From Thiospirochaeta perfilievii (GTDB lineage Bacteria; Spirochaetota; Spirochaetia; DSM-2461), in assembly GCF_008329945.1 (NCBI RefSeq), contig NZ_CP035807.1, forward strand, positions 2,356,001 through 2,420,000: a stretch of DNA of 64,000 bases. Direction: 5' to 3'. Of this stretch, positions 25,834 to 35,373 are shown in pieces. The notes beneath the pieces were generated by a model. The model was not told the DNA's origin and did no database searches. It worked only from the letters and a program-made list of their open reading frames with translations. The stretch's first letter is position 1, and every line of letters starts with the position of its first letter. The translations under genes were made by a program, and so were the position numbers.

Positions 25834-26253
25834 TTAAAAAACAACTCCTGAGTATAAGATTATATTTGCATATGGTTTTATTTCTCCAGTTCTTATTACA
25901 GCATTAGAAGCTGTAGTCTCATGTTTGAAGTTTTCATGGGGCATAAATTCTATTGTAATAGTAAACCCAGACTCTTTCTCATATCTGTTTATGATATTTT
26001 CAATCTCTTTAAGACCTGTAGGATTAAAATCTTTAATCTCATTGGCTAAAACTACTCTCTCAACACATAGCTCGCTAAGAACTGTACTTAGAACATCAGA
26101 AAATGCTGGGATTCCAGCTTTTAGCGCTAAATCAATTCTTTCTGTTGAGTCTGGGATCGGTAGACCCGCATCTGCAATAGTTAAACTATCTGTGTGACCC
26201 ATTTTAGATATTACAGAAGAAACCCTAGAGTTTAGTAAAAGACCTCTCTTCAT
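25834..26253 (-). CDS. rbsD: D-ribose pyranase
   Basis: A 139-residue RbsD that interconverts pyranose and furanose forms of ribose. MKRGLLLNSRVSSVISKMGHTDSLTIADAGLPIP (family-typical opening with the catalytic His in GHTD) and the C-terminal NVILYSGV-like ANIILYSGVVF are conserved. Start ATG 26253 follows AAAGGGG; first gene of the operon. Confidence 0.93.
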   Translation of the reverse strand: MKRGLLLNSRVSSVISKMGHTDSLTIADAGLPIPDSTERIDLALKAGIPAFSDVLSTVLSELCVERVVLANEIKDFNPTGLKEIENIINRYEKESGFTITIEFMPHENFKHETTASNAVIRTGEIKPYANIILYSGVVF

Positions 26254-26259
26254 AACCAC

Positions 26260-26664
26260 CCCTTTAGTATTATTGTTTAGTTAACAATCGCACTGGTTTT
26301 AGCTCCTGTCAAGTTAAATCTAAACAAAATTATATATTTTAGTTAAAATTAATTCTCTTTAAACTTAATATCTTTATCCCCTTAACTAATTATAATCTAT
26401 TCTAGACCAAATTCCATATATTTATTTTATTATTGCTTAAATACTTATTATATAGATAATTATAGCGTATTTATGTTCATTGTAGTTTTTGTTTTTAATT
26501 ATAAATTAACTTGATAATATTTAAAATATAAAAATCTAAAGATATAAATATAATTATAATCTAACTAAACAAAAGTATAATGTTTAGTTAAATCGAAGGT
26601 ATTTTGTTTAGTGTTTAAGGCTATTTTAATTGACAGATGAATAGCTACTATGTAATATGATTTT
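26260..26664. promoter_or_regulatory. Divergent rbs control region with repeated TGTTTAG operators
   Basis: A 405-base AT-rich gap. TGTTTAG or its complement CTAAACA occurs five times: 26274-26280 (within TTGTTTAGTTAACAA), 26320-26326, 26565-26571, 26581-26587 and 26605-26611. The copies at 26565 and 26581 form a 10-base inverted repeat (TAACTAAACA / TGTTTAGTTA). These sit at both ends, around the rbsD and rbsR promoters, and are the probable RbsR operators. The middle, 26330-26560, is plain AT-rich sequence in which I see nothing. Confidence 0.65.
26630..26658 (+). promoter_or_regulatory. rbsR promoter (leaderless type)
   Basis: Perfect TTGACA (26630-26635), 17-base spacer, TAATAT (26653-26658), then six bases to the rbsR ATG. 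No ribosome-binding site is present. Confidence 0.7.
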
Positions 26665-27690
26665 ATGAGTATAACGATAAGAGATGTTGCCAATAAGGCT
26701 GGAGTCTCCCCAGCAACAGTTTCATTAGTTCTTAATAACAAAATTGGAGTTGGTGAAAAAACTAGAAAGATTGTCTTTGAAGCTGTGGATTCCCTTGGAT
26801 ATAATATTCCAAAAGTTAAAAAAACTTCTAAGTCTAAGGGAGTCGTAAGATTTTTAAAGATCGCAAAGCATGGGCATATTATAAATCGTGATCACAGTGT
26901 ATTTATATCTGATTATACCGATGGAATAGAAAAGGAAGCTAAGGAGTTTGGATATGGACTTGAAATAAGAAACTATAACTCCTTTGATATTAATGAGATT
27001 ATATCTGAACTTGATAATTCAACTGTATCAGGGATGGTTGTTTTAGCCACTGAATTAAAGAGTGAAGATATTCCTCTATTTGATAAAATAAATATTCCAA
27101 TAGTTTTTATAGATGCCAGCCACCCCTATTCTCATTTTGATTTTGTAGACATGGATAACGAAGGTGCTGTGTTTTCAATAGTTTCAGCCTTTAAAGAGCT
27201 TGGACACAAAAAAATTGGTTTGGTTAAATCTTCGTTTGAAACTAGAAATTTTAAGCATCGAGAGAAGAGTTTTTATGATGCTCTAGCATATTTTGGTTTG
27301 GAACAGAACAAAAGTTGGGAATATTCAGTTGATTCAACATTTAAGAAATCCTATATGGATATGAAAACACAGTTAGAAGAAGGACGGGAACTTCCTACGG
27401 CACTCTTTTGTGTCTGCGATATTATCTCCTTTGGTTGTATGAAGGCATTAAAGGAGAAAGGATTAGATATTCCTAATGATATATCTATTATTGGTTTTGA
27501 TGATCTTCCATCATGTTTACTTTCAGATCCCCCTTTATCATCAATAAAAGTATCAAAAACTAGAATTGGTCGTAGAGCATTCCAATTATTAAATAGACGT
27601 TTACAATCTTCCGAGGATCTACCTTATGAAAAGGTATATATAGGAAGGGAATTAATAAAACGAGATAGTTTAGGAGAGGTTAAATTATGA
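26665..27690 (+). CDS. rbsR: LacI-family regulator of the rbs genes
   Basis: A 341-residue repressor. The N-terminal helix-turn-helix ITIRDVANKAGVSPATVSLVLNN is the LacI signature; hinge and periplasmic-binding-like sensor domain follow (GHKKIGLV, FGCMKALKEKGLDIPNDISIIGFDD). It lies divergent to rbsD and is coupled to rbsK by a four-base overlap, so ribose control of both transcripts is the likely job. Confidence 0.9.
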   Translation: MSITIRDVANKAGVSPATVSLVLNNKIGVGEKTRKIVFEAVDSLGYNIPKVKKTSKSKGVVRFLKIAKHGHIINRDHSVFISDYTDGIEKEAKEFGYGLEIRNYNSFDINEIISELDNSTVSGMVVLATELKSEDIPLFDKINIPIVFIDASHPYSHFDFVDMDNEGAVFSIVSAFKELGHKKIGLVKSSFETRNFKHREKSFYDALAYFGLEQNKSWEYSVDSTFKKSYMDMKTQLEEGRELPTALFCVCDIISFGCMKALKEKGLDIPNDISIIGFDDLPSCLLSDPPLSSIKVSKTRIGRRAFQLLNRRLQSSEDLPYEKVYIGRELIKRDSLGEVKL

Positions 27691-28565
27691 AAATACTTAG
27701 TTATGGTTCTATTAATATAGATTTAGTTTATCAGGTACCCCATATTGTTCGACCAGGAGAAACTATCTCTAGTAGTGATTCTACGAGATTTGCAGGTGGA
27801 AAAGGGGCTAATCAATCTGTGGCTTTAGCAAAAGCGGGGGCTGAGGTTTGGCATGCAGGTAAGATAGGGGAAGATGGTTTATGGTTAAAAGATAAGCTTG
27901 AGACTTATGGGGTTAAGTCTGAGTTAATAAAGAGTTATCAAGGGCCTACAGGTCAAGCTATAATTCAAGTAACTTCAGATGCAGAAAATTCTATTATTTT
28001 ACTTGGTGGTGGTAATCAAAAAATTACTAAGAAAGAGATTGATGAGACTCTATCATATTTTGAAAAAGGGGATTATCTAGTTCTTCAGAATGAGATAAAT
28101 TTAATTCCTGAAATTATTAAAGCAGCTAAAGATAAAGAGATGAACATCTGTCTTAATCCAGCTCCTTTTAGTGAATCTATTTGCTCCTGGCCTTTGGATT
28201 TAGTAGATATATTGATTGTTAATGAGTTAGAGGCGGAGGGTCTATCTGGAATAAGTGGTAGTTTTGATGAGATTCTTAACGAGCTAACTATGAAGTATCC
28301 AGATACTGATATAGTAATGACTCTTGGAGAGAAAGGTGCTAATTATGGAAGAAATGAGTTAAGAGAACACGTTCCTATAACTAAAACAAAGGCTGTAGAT
28401 ACTACTGCTGCAGGTGATACTTTCCTTGGATATTATCTGGCATCTTTAATCTCTGGTTATAAGGTTAAAGAGGCTATGGAGAGAGCTTCAAAAGCTTCTT
28501 CAATAACTGTCTCTAGGGTAGGTGCCATGGACTCAATACCAAGGGTTGAAGAGTTACAATTTTAA
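27687..28565 (+). CDS. rbsK: Ribokinase
   Basis: A 292-residue PfkB-family kinase that phosphorylates ribose at O5. SINIDLVYQVPHIVRPGET and GGKGANQSVALAKAG at the N-terminus, and the C-terminal motif VDTTAAGDTFLGYYLA carrying the catalytic aspartate in GD, are present. Overlaps rbsR by ATGA. A short hairpin (28676-28698) may end the transcript. Confidence 0.93.
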   Translation: MKILSYGSINIDLVYQVPHIVRPGETISSSDSTRFAGGKGANQSVALAKAGAEVWHAGKIGEDGLWLKDKLETYGVKSELIKSYQGPTGQAIIQVTSDAENSIILLGGGNQKITKKEIDETLSYFEKGDYLVLQNEINLIPEIIKAAKDKEMNICLNPAPFSESICSWPLDLVDILIVNELEAEGLSGISGSFDEILNELTMKYPDTDIVMTLGEKGANYGRNELREHVPITKTKAVDTTAAGDTFLGYYLASLISGYKVKEAMERASKASSITVSRVGAMDSIPRVEELQF

Positions 28566-28733
28566 AGATCGAGTTTTTTGAGGTACTCTAATCTATCATT
28601 ATTACTTTCAGATGAGTAAGCTATGGCTTAGTGATAATGGAAGCTGAGTTTAGGATGATTCAGTACCCTTGTAATTTAGTTGTCCCAAAAACAACTAACT
28701 TTTAAAATAACCCTTAGGGGATCTTATATAAAA

Positions 28734-29360
28734 TTAGATGGGAATAGCCTCTAATACCTTTTCTGCATATTCAGGATATAATTTTTGTATGCAACTTGGA
28801 CAGATTCCATGGGACCCTGCACCTTCTAATTTTGATATAATTATATCAGAGACTGGAACCCACCTATCGTTTTCTGCTTTAACCCTAGAACAGTTTGAAC
28901 AGAGAGTATAAATATGCTGTTCTTTATTGTTTAAATAAACCTTACTTTCAGTTTTAATAAAATCTAAGAGTATATCAGATGCTTCTCTTGGGTTATCTTC
29001 TGAACCCAAATTTATTACTATTCCCCTCATCCTTATAGGGTTCCCATACTCTTTCTCAATTACTGTTCCTCTATCCATGTACCATTTATAGGTTCCATCA
29101 GATGCAAGAATCCTATAATCTATTTGATAAAGTTCTTTACGCCCATCTAGAACTATTTTCATTGACTGCATAGTTCTATGGTAATCATCTTTGTGTAATA
29201 AGTTTGTAAAGTTCTGATACTTTGCTCCTCTAAAGTCTTTAGGATCATACCCTAGCATAGTTGCTTTTTTATCATTAAATGTTACAGCATTATTCTTAAT
29301 ATCCCACTCCCACCAAGGAAATATTGACTTATATAAATAGTTATCTAATATATCATTCAT
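28734..29360 (-). CDS. PAS-domain protein with C-terminal cysteine cluster
   Basis: A 208-residue cytosolic protein. Residues 10-120 form a PAS_3-type sensor (FPWWEWDIKNNAVTFNDKKATMLGY, YRILASDGTYKWYMDRG). The C-terminal part has CSNCSRVKAENDRWVPV and SHGICPSCIQKLYPE, a pattern seen at the end of various PAS/response-regulator proteins and likely metal-binding. No output domain is visible. The start at 29360 is chosen because TAATAA lies eight bases upstream; the longer frame would include the promoter. Confidence 0.7.
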   Translation of the reverse strand: MNDILDNYLYKSIFPWWEWDIKNNAVTFNDKKATMLGYDPKDFRGAKYQNFTNLLHKDDYHRTMQSMKIVLDGRKELYQIDYRILASDGTYKWYMDRGTVIEKEYGNPIRMRGIVINLGSEDNPREASDILLDFIKTESKVYLNNKEQHIYTLCSNCSRVKAENDRWVPVSDIIISKLEGAGSHGICPSCIQKLYPEYAEKVLEAIPI

Positions 29361-29368
29361 ATTATAAG

Positions 29369-29396
29369 TTATTAGTAATAGGTATAGATATGTCAA
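29369..29396 (-). promoter_or_regulatory. Promoter of the PAS gene (leaderless type)
   Basis: TTGACA (29391-29396 complement), 16-base spacer, TAATAA (29369-29374 complement), eight bases before the ATG. The geometry is the same as at the thr leader peptide. Confidence 0.6.
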
Positions 29397-29506
29397 GGCA
29401 ATAAATAAATTTCGAATAACTATTACTTTCAATTATTAAAGCATTTTAAGGCACCATAATAATTCAAAAAACGTTAAAGAGAGAGTCCTGAATGTAATTA
29501 TTTCTA

Positions 29507-30934
29507 TTATTTTACAAGTAGATTAGCCATTTCTTCAGGAAACCCTCGCCTTAAAGCTATAGTTTTGGAATTACGTTCAATATCTACTTTTTTTATACTA
29601 TTTATCAAGCTATTTTTATATGATTCCTTAGCTACCAGAGTTGAATTATTATTTCGTTGAACATTGTTGACTATTTTTCTTGCTACAGTTAAAGCAGATG
29701 ATGCTTTAATTATTTCGGATCGAGCATAGAATTTTTCAGGAAAGCTTACTTCCCCAACTCTTAACCGTGAATCAGTCCCTACTATCTGTTGGGCTCCAAA
29801 GAGGGGAGGTCCAGCAACACTAGCATCTTTAAATAAGGGTATAAACCTGGCAATAAAATTAATGGCTCTTTCTGTCCTAGAATTGACTTCATTTTGTTCC
29901 CAACCATCGTTTAATTTTTTTAATATATCATCATTAAAATCAGGTACTCCATCATTAGTTGTTCTTCTAACTAAACCTCCTTTAAATAGAGTTATTTCAT
30001 CAGTCATTCCATGAATCTGGAAATAATTCCCATAGTAAGGTGTGAGTTGGGCCATTCCATTGGGAGTTCCTCTCTCTCCATGGAAAATTATTTCTGGTAG
30101 CATTCCATGAGAATTATCCCATTTTGAAACATAAGCAGCTTTAAATTCAATTAAACGCTTAGGATTGAGTTTTAATGACTTATCTATACTACCTGTTTTG
30201 TATCCGCTTGAATTAACAAGGTATTTTACTTTGTATACACTGTTTTTTGTATGTAATTTCCAATTATAATCCAAATATTTATTACGAACATCTTCAATTA
30301 AAGTTACTGTGGTATTTGTTTTTAGCTCACAATATTCTGCCGATTCTAGAGCTAATTGAGCCTGAGCTGCCAAACGAAACATATTCCAGCCATACTCTTG
30401 TACCATAAAAATAGGCATTTTTAACTTATGATAATCAATAACTTTAATTGCATTAACCATCCAGTCATCTACAGATTGTGGGTTATCAACCTTTGGTTTC
30501 TCTTTTAAAGAGTCTAATTCGTCTCTGTAGTATATTTTATAATAATCTTTAGCTTCTCCTAGAACAGAGTTATCTTTTTCCTCTTCTATTAGTTTTTTGT
30601 AGTGTTGAACTAACATCTTTAAACGACGTTCTATTTGATCTGGTTCGAGCTTTTCTGTTTTAGGTACAGTTATTAGAGTAGGTCTTTTATCAATTGATTG
30701 AGGAAATAATCTGGACATCTCAATGGACTGTTTCATTAATAACTTACATTGGTCATCAGAAATATCGGGATATAAATTCCCTCCAGCATGAAGATGACAA
30801 AATGGAGGTCCATTTACAAGGCTATCTTTTTGTTCTAACAGAATTGTATCTACACCACTATTTGCTAACTGCAGAGCTGTAACAGAACCAGAGATTCCAC
30901 CTCCAATTATTCCTACATCATAGACTTTGCCCAT
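29507..30934 (-). CDS. FAD-dependent oxidoreductase
   Basis: A 475-residue flavoprotein. The N-terminal Rossmann motif VGIIGGGISGSVTALQLANSGVDTILLE binds the FAD ADP moiety; further conserved text VNSSGYKTGSID and a C-terminal GTDSRLRVGEV. It belongs to the broad DAO-like group; the substrate cannot be told. Start ATG 30934 (MGKVYDVG); a GTG at 30946 is possible but leaves no room for a ribosome-binding site. It lies two bases after the HAD gene and is probably co-transcribed with it. Confidence 0.75.
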   Translation of the reverse strand: MGKVYDVGIIGGGISGSVTALQLANSGVDTILLEQKDSLVNGPPFCHLHAGGNLYPDISDDQCKLLMKQSIEMSRLFPQSIDKRPTLITVPKTEKLEPDQIERRLKMLVQHYKKLIEEEKDNSVLGEAKDYYKIYYRDELDSLKEKPKVDNPQSVDDWMVNAIKVIDYHKLKMPIFMVQEYGWNMFRLAAQAQLALESAEYCELKTNTTVTLIEDVRNKYLDYNWKLHTKNSVYKVKYLVNSSGYKTGSIDKSLKLNPKRLIEFKAAYVSKWDNSHGMLPEIIFHGERGTPNGMAQLTPYYGNYFQIHGMTDEITLFKGGLVRRTTNDGVPDFNDDILKKLNDGWEQNEVNSRTERAINFIARFIPLFKDASVAGPPLFGAQQIVGTDSRLRVGEVSFPEKFYARSEIIKASSALTVARKIVNNVQRNNNSTLVAKESYKNSLINSIKKVDIERNSKTIALRRGFPEEMANLLVK

Positions 30935-30936
30935 AC

Positions 30937-31608
30937 TTATAAACACTCCTGAAGTTCTGCAAAATTATCAATAATATGAGTTGGGTTGTAATCTGCAATA
31001 TGTTCGTTGTAATTATACCCATAACTGACACCAACACAATCCATATCTGCATTTTTAGCCGCATATATATCATTCTTTGAATCTCCTACCATAAGGCAAG
31101 AGGAAATTTCAACATTTTCTTTCTCTGCAAGATATAATAGGGGAGCTGCACTAGGTTTCTTTTCTGTTATAGAGTCTTCTCCTATCCAATGATTAAAATA
31201 ATCTCTAATATTTAATTTCTTTAGTATAGGTTCTATAAAAATATATGGTTTATTTGTGCAAATTGCTAACTTATATCCCTTTTTATGTAGATATTTTAAA
31301 GTATCAACAACACCATTATAAGTATAAGTTTTATTACATATATTCTGACGATAAGAATCAAGGTATAGTTCAAATGCTTCTTCAAAAATAATATTAGACT
31401 TTTCCAAACCATTAGTTGCGTAATTTATAGACCGCTCTACTAGTGGTTTAGCTCCATTCCCAATAAAGGGGATAACCTGTTCAATTGTTAATTTTGGCAA
31501 GTTGTAGTTACTTAGCATTTTATTAATAGATAAGGTTAAGTCAGGTATACTATTTATTAGAGTTCCATCAAAATCAAATATTATAAGTTTTTTATTATTA
31601 AAAATCAT
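30937..31608 (-). CDS. HAD-family phosphatase, phosphoglycolate phosphatase-like
   Basis: A 223-residue HAD hydrolase. Motif I is FDFDGTLINS, motif II CTNKP, motif III lysine in EKKPSAAPL and motif IV GDSKNDIYAAKNA. Overall most like Gph, which removes phosphate from 2-phosphoglycolate, though close paralogues act on other substrates. Start ATG 31608; the longer frame includes the promoter. Confidence 0.85.
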   Translation of the reverse strand: MIFNNKKLIIFDFDGTLINSIPDLTLSINKMLSNYNLPKLTIEQVIPFIGNGAKPLVERSINYATNGLEKSNIIFEEAFELYLDSYRQNICNKTYTYNGVVDTLKYLHKKGYKLAICTNKPYIFIEPILKKLNIRDYFNHWIGEDSITEKKPSAAPLLYLAEKENVEISSCLMVGDSKNDIYAAKNADMDCVGVSYGYNYNEHIADYNPTHIIDNFAELQECL

Positions 31609-32079
31609 AATTAGTATAATAGAAAAAGATATATTTTCTGTCAAAGGTCGCAATTAAAATAGTAAAAAAGATCCTCGTACTATGGCTTTTTAGACTAATG
31701 TGGAAGATATTTCTTTAACTTAATCCTTTAAATTTTGTTCACCTTTACGGCATTGGAGAATAAGGTCTATAAAAAGAGAATTAAATCATAAGAGATTTCA
31801 TAACCTATAAAAGAAGTATTACTAATGGTAATATCATAATGAAACTAAGACCTATTAACCAAAAAATGATAGGAGTTTCAAATAAATACATAGATAAGCT
31901 ACTAAAATTTCTTAGTATGAAATAGAGCGAGCTAAAGTACTTAGTGCAATGGCACACTACAAAACATCTGTTAAGCAATAAAAAATTAAAATGTAAACTT
32001 TTCGCTATATCAACAATTCCTGCGAACCAACCTTTCGCATAGATGAATCAAAATCTCTTATATAGGAGATTAAAAAAAA
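31609..32079. other. Gene-poor stretch with eroded coding text
   Basis: Apart from the HAD promoter on the minus strand (TTGACA at 31639-31644 complement, TATTAT at 31616-31621 complement, seven bases before the ATG), I see only scraps of open frame, such as one ending ERAKVLSAMAHYKTSVKQ near 31978 that breaks upstream, and a TGCGAA/TTCGCA hairpin at 32021-32039. It marks the edge of the accessory region. Confidence 0.5.
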
Positions 32080-32727
32080 ATGAAGAAATTAATAATTTTA
32101 TTACTAACAGTTACAACACTATTACAAGCACAAGAAAGTGCAATTACAACCACTGGTAAAAGAGTAACACTTAATGAAGATTTTACTTGGTCTTATATTT
32201 AGTCTAAGACAGCTAAAGAGTTTGACTTTAGAAAGACTAATTGGGGCATGAGTATGGAAGAGGTCGCATCAATTGAGACTATGGAAAAACTAGAAAGTGG
32301 ATCTGATAAAGTCTTGATGTTTAATGGAAATATTTCTGGATTAGATTGTGTAATTGTCTACTTTTTTACAAATGACTTACTGACCGGCGGTAGATATTAT
32401 TTTACAGAAAAACACAGTAATAAAAATGATTATCTGATAGATTTCAACAACATGGAAGAACTACTAACTAAGAAGTATGGAGAACCCACTGAAGAGGACG
32501 ACTTCTGGAAGAATGATTTATATAAAGATGATTATCAATATCGAGGAATGGCTATAAGTATGGGGCACTATGTTAAATATGCTACATGGGAAGGGGATGA
32601 AACAGATATAGAGATATCTATTACAGGTGAGAATTATAGTATAAGCCATCAAATTGATTATACATCAGTTGAACTAAAGGATATGAAAGAGGCAGCTTTT
32701 GAGGGTGAAGCTATGGATGAATTATAA
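32080..32727 (+). pseudogene. Exported protein interrupted by an amber codon
   Basis: ATG 32080 follows TAGGAGA and opens a signal peptide, MKKLIILLLTVTTLLQAQES. After 40 codons a TAG (32200-32202) interrupts the frame, which then continues without shift to 32727 (SKTAKEFDFRKTNWGMSMEEV onward), 215 codons in all. The sequence FDFRKTNWGMS...V is common at the start of small periplasmic proteins of unknown role. One base change would restore it; it may be a recent pseudogene or a suppressed codon. Confidence 0.7.
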
Positions 32728-32801
32728 TTTTATACTTCTAGCTTTTAAGCAATGGGGATATACTGGATAAAAAATAATTAATAAGATTCTATGAGGTTTG
32801 A

Positions 32802-34338
32802 ATGGCTAAACAAAAGAAAGAGGAGAACTTTCAAGAAATTCTCTGGAAAGCATGTGATAAGTTAAGAAATAATATGGACCCTGCTGAGTATAAATTGTAG
32901 TACTTGGTCTTGTGTTCCTAAAATATATAAGTGATAAATTTGAATTAAAATACCAACAACTAGTAGAAGAAGGTGATGGATGGGAAGAAGATAGAGATGA
33001 ATATACATCAGAGAATATCTTCTGGGTTCCTAAAGAAGCTAGATGGCACAGATTGTATCCCAAGCTAAAACTCCTGAAATAGGTCAAGTTATAGATGAAG
33101 CCATGGGACATATCGAAAGAGAGAATGTTCAACTTAAAAATGTGCTATATAAAGTATTTACTAATCCTAACCTAGATAAAGGTCGCCTTGGGGAACTTAT
33201 TGATATAATTGGTAACATCCAACTACACAGTAAGGACAATAAAAATGAAGATGTCTTAGGGCAGGTTTATGAGTTCTTTTTAGGTAAGTTTGCCAACTCC
33301 GAGGGAAAGAATGGTGGTCAGTTCTATACACCAGAATCAATAGTTAAAACTATAGTATCGTGTTTAGAACCAACTTATGGTAGGGTTTATGACCCATGCT
33401 GCGGTTCTGGGGGTATGTTTGTTCAATCTGAGAAGTTCGTAGAAGCTCATCAAGGTAATTTAGGAGATATTTCCATATTTGGACAAGAGAGTAATGGTAC
33501 TACCTGGAAACTTTGTAAAATGAACCTTGCTATTAGGGGTATTGAAGTAGACTTAGGTAAAGAACCTGCTGATACTTTTACAAAAAATCAACATGTTACT
33601 AAGAAGATGGATTTTATTATGGCAAATCCTCCATTTAATATAAAAGATTACTGGCATGAGAGTTTAACTGGAGATGCTAGGTGGCAATATGGAACTCCTC
33701 CAGAGGGTAATGCTAACTACGCTTGGTTACAACACATGGTTCATCAGTTAAAACCAAATGGTGTAGCAGGTATAGTATTAGCTAATGGATCTCTATCTTC
33801 TAATACTTCAAGCGAAGTTGATATTAGAAAAGCTATGATAGAAGGTGATATTGTAGATTGTGTTATAGCAATGCCCGATAAACTATTCTTAACTACTGGT
33901 ATTCCTGCATGTATATGGATTCTTAACAGAGGTAAAGGAACAAACCCTAAACATAGAACTAGAGAGAAAGAGACTCTTTTCATAGATGCTAGAAACATGG
34001 GAACTATGATTGATAGAAAGCTAAGAGAGTTGAAAACAGAAGATATTGAGAAAATTGCAGAAACATATCACTCATGGAGAACTGAAGGTGGAGAGTATCA
34101 AGATGTTAAAGGTTTCTCTAAAGCAGCTAAACTAGAAGATATTATTAAACATGATTACATCTTAACTCCAGGACGATATGTAGGTATTCCAGATGAAGAA
34201 GATGATGGTATTCCATTTGAAGATAAAATGGCTGAACTAACATCTAAACTATCAGAACAGTTCTCTAAATCGAATCAGTTAGAAAAAGAGATAAGAGAGA
34301 ACCTTAAAAGCATAGGTTTTGAGCTTCCAAATGGATGA
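32802..34338 (+). pseudogene. hsdM: Type I restriction-modification methyltransferase HsdM, two frameshifts
   Basis: The N-6 adenine methyltransferase subunit of a type I system. ATG 32802 opens the HsdM N-terminal domain ([22 protein letters not shown]), which breaks at about 32893-32898; the next piece ([19 protein letters not shown] to [12 protein letters not shown]) is one frame away and breaks again at about 33042. From 33043 the frame is open to 34338 with the SAM site DPCCGSGGMF and catalytic NPPF (MANPPFNIKDYWH). The methylase core is intact, but the N-terminal domain, needed to contact HsdS and DNA, cannot be made in one chain. hsdR is not in the window. Confidence 0.85.
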
Positions 34339-35301
34339 AAAAAATAAAGGTGAAATCCTTATATATAACTCTAAAGATGGGAAGGTTAATCTTGATGTAA
34401 AACTTCATGATGATTCTTTGTGGCTAACACAAAAAGAGATGGCAGACTTATATAATTGTTCTTCAGACAATATATCTTTACATTTAAAAAATATATTTTC
34501 TGAGGGTGAGTTACAAGAAGAGTTAACTGTCGAGGAATCCTCGTTAGTTCGAATTGAGGGTTCAAGGGAAGTAAATAGAAAGGTTAAGCTTTACAATTTA
34601 GATGCAATAATCTCTTTTGGTTATAGAGTTAAAAGTAGTATTGCAACTCAGTTTAGAATATGGGCTAGCTCAATATTAAAAGATTACCTAATTAGGGGTT
34701 ATGCACTTAATGAGAAAAAGTTGGAACAGAACAAACTAAACAAAATTCTACAAATAGTTAATTTAGCATCTAATACCCTTAATAATGAAGTAAACACATT
34801 AGACGAAGCAAAGGGAATATTTAAAGTAATTACAGACTACACCTACGCCCTAACTATTTTAGATGAATACGACCACCAAGATATTAAAAAGAGAGAAACT
34901 ACAAACAGAGAAGCCTACCTTTTAACATATAGCGAAGCTGTAAGTGTAATAAATTCCATGAAGGATTAATTTACAACAGATCTTTTTGGTTTCGAGAAGG
35001 ATGAATCTTTTAAAGGTTCCCTAGGTGCAATATTCCAAACAGCATTTGATAACGATGTATATCCAAGTATAGAGGAGAAAGCAGCTAACCTACTTTATTT
35101 TGTAGTTAAAAACCACTCCTTTACCGATGGGAACAAAAGAATAGCAGCAGCAATATTTATCTATGCAATAATGATGACAAAACAAAGAGAATTGCAGACA
35201 ACACTTTAGTAGCAATAACACTACTAATTGCAGAAAGCAGACCGGAAGAGAAAGATATAATAACCCAGGTTCTAGTTAACCTAATAAATAGTAATAATTA
35301 A
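34331..35301 (+). pseudogene. rhuM: RhuM-Fic/DOC protein, broken
   Basis: Residues 1-212 (to a TAA at 34967) are a virulence RhuM-family protein (LWLTQKEMADLYNCSSDNIS, ISFGYRVKSSIATQFRIWA). Past the stop the same frame continues with a Fic-like domain, including the NHSFTDGNKR motif at about 35108-35137 (canonical HPFxDGNxR has His-Pro; here Asn-His-Ser). A one-base slip at about 35167 then moves the tail (KRIADNTLVAITLLIAES to 35301) out of frame. Such RhuM-Fic fusions commonly sit between hsdM and hsdS, as here. It overlaps the hsdM end by eight bases. Confidence 0.8.
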
Positions 35302-35373
35302 GGATGATGATAAAATGAAGTTAATAATTAAATATCAATTATATATAAACTCAAACCTTTGGGGGGCTAGGGG

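Noticed and set aside
31960-32040. Attachment site matching the tRNA at 44342
   Set aside because: No run of tRNA-like sequence is present here; only a six-base TGCGAA/TTCGCA hairpin was seen.
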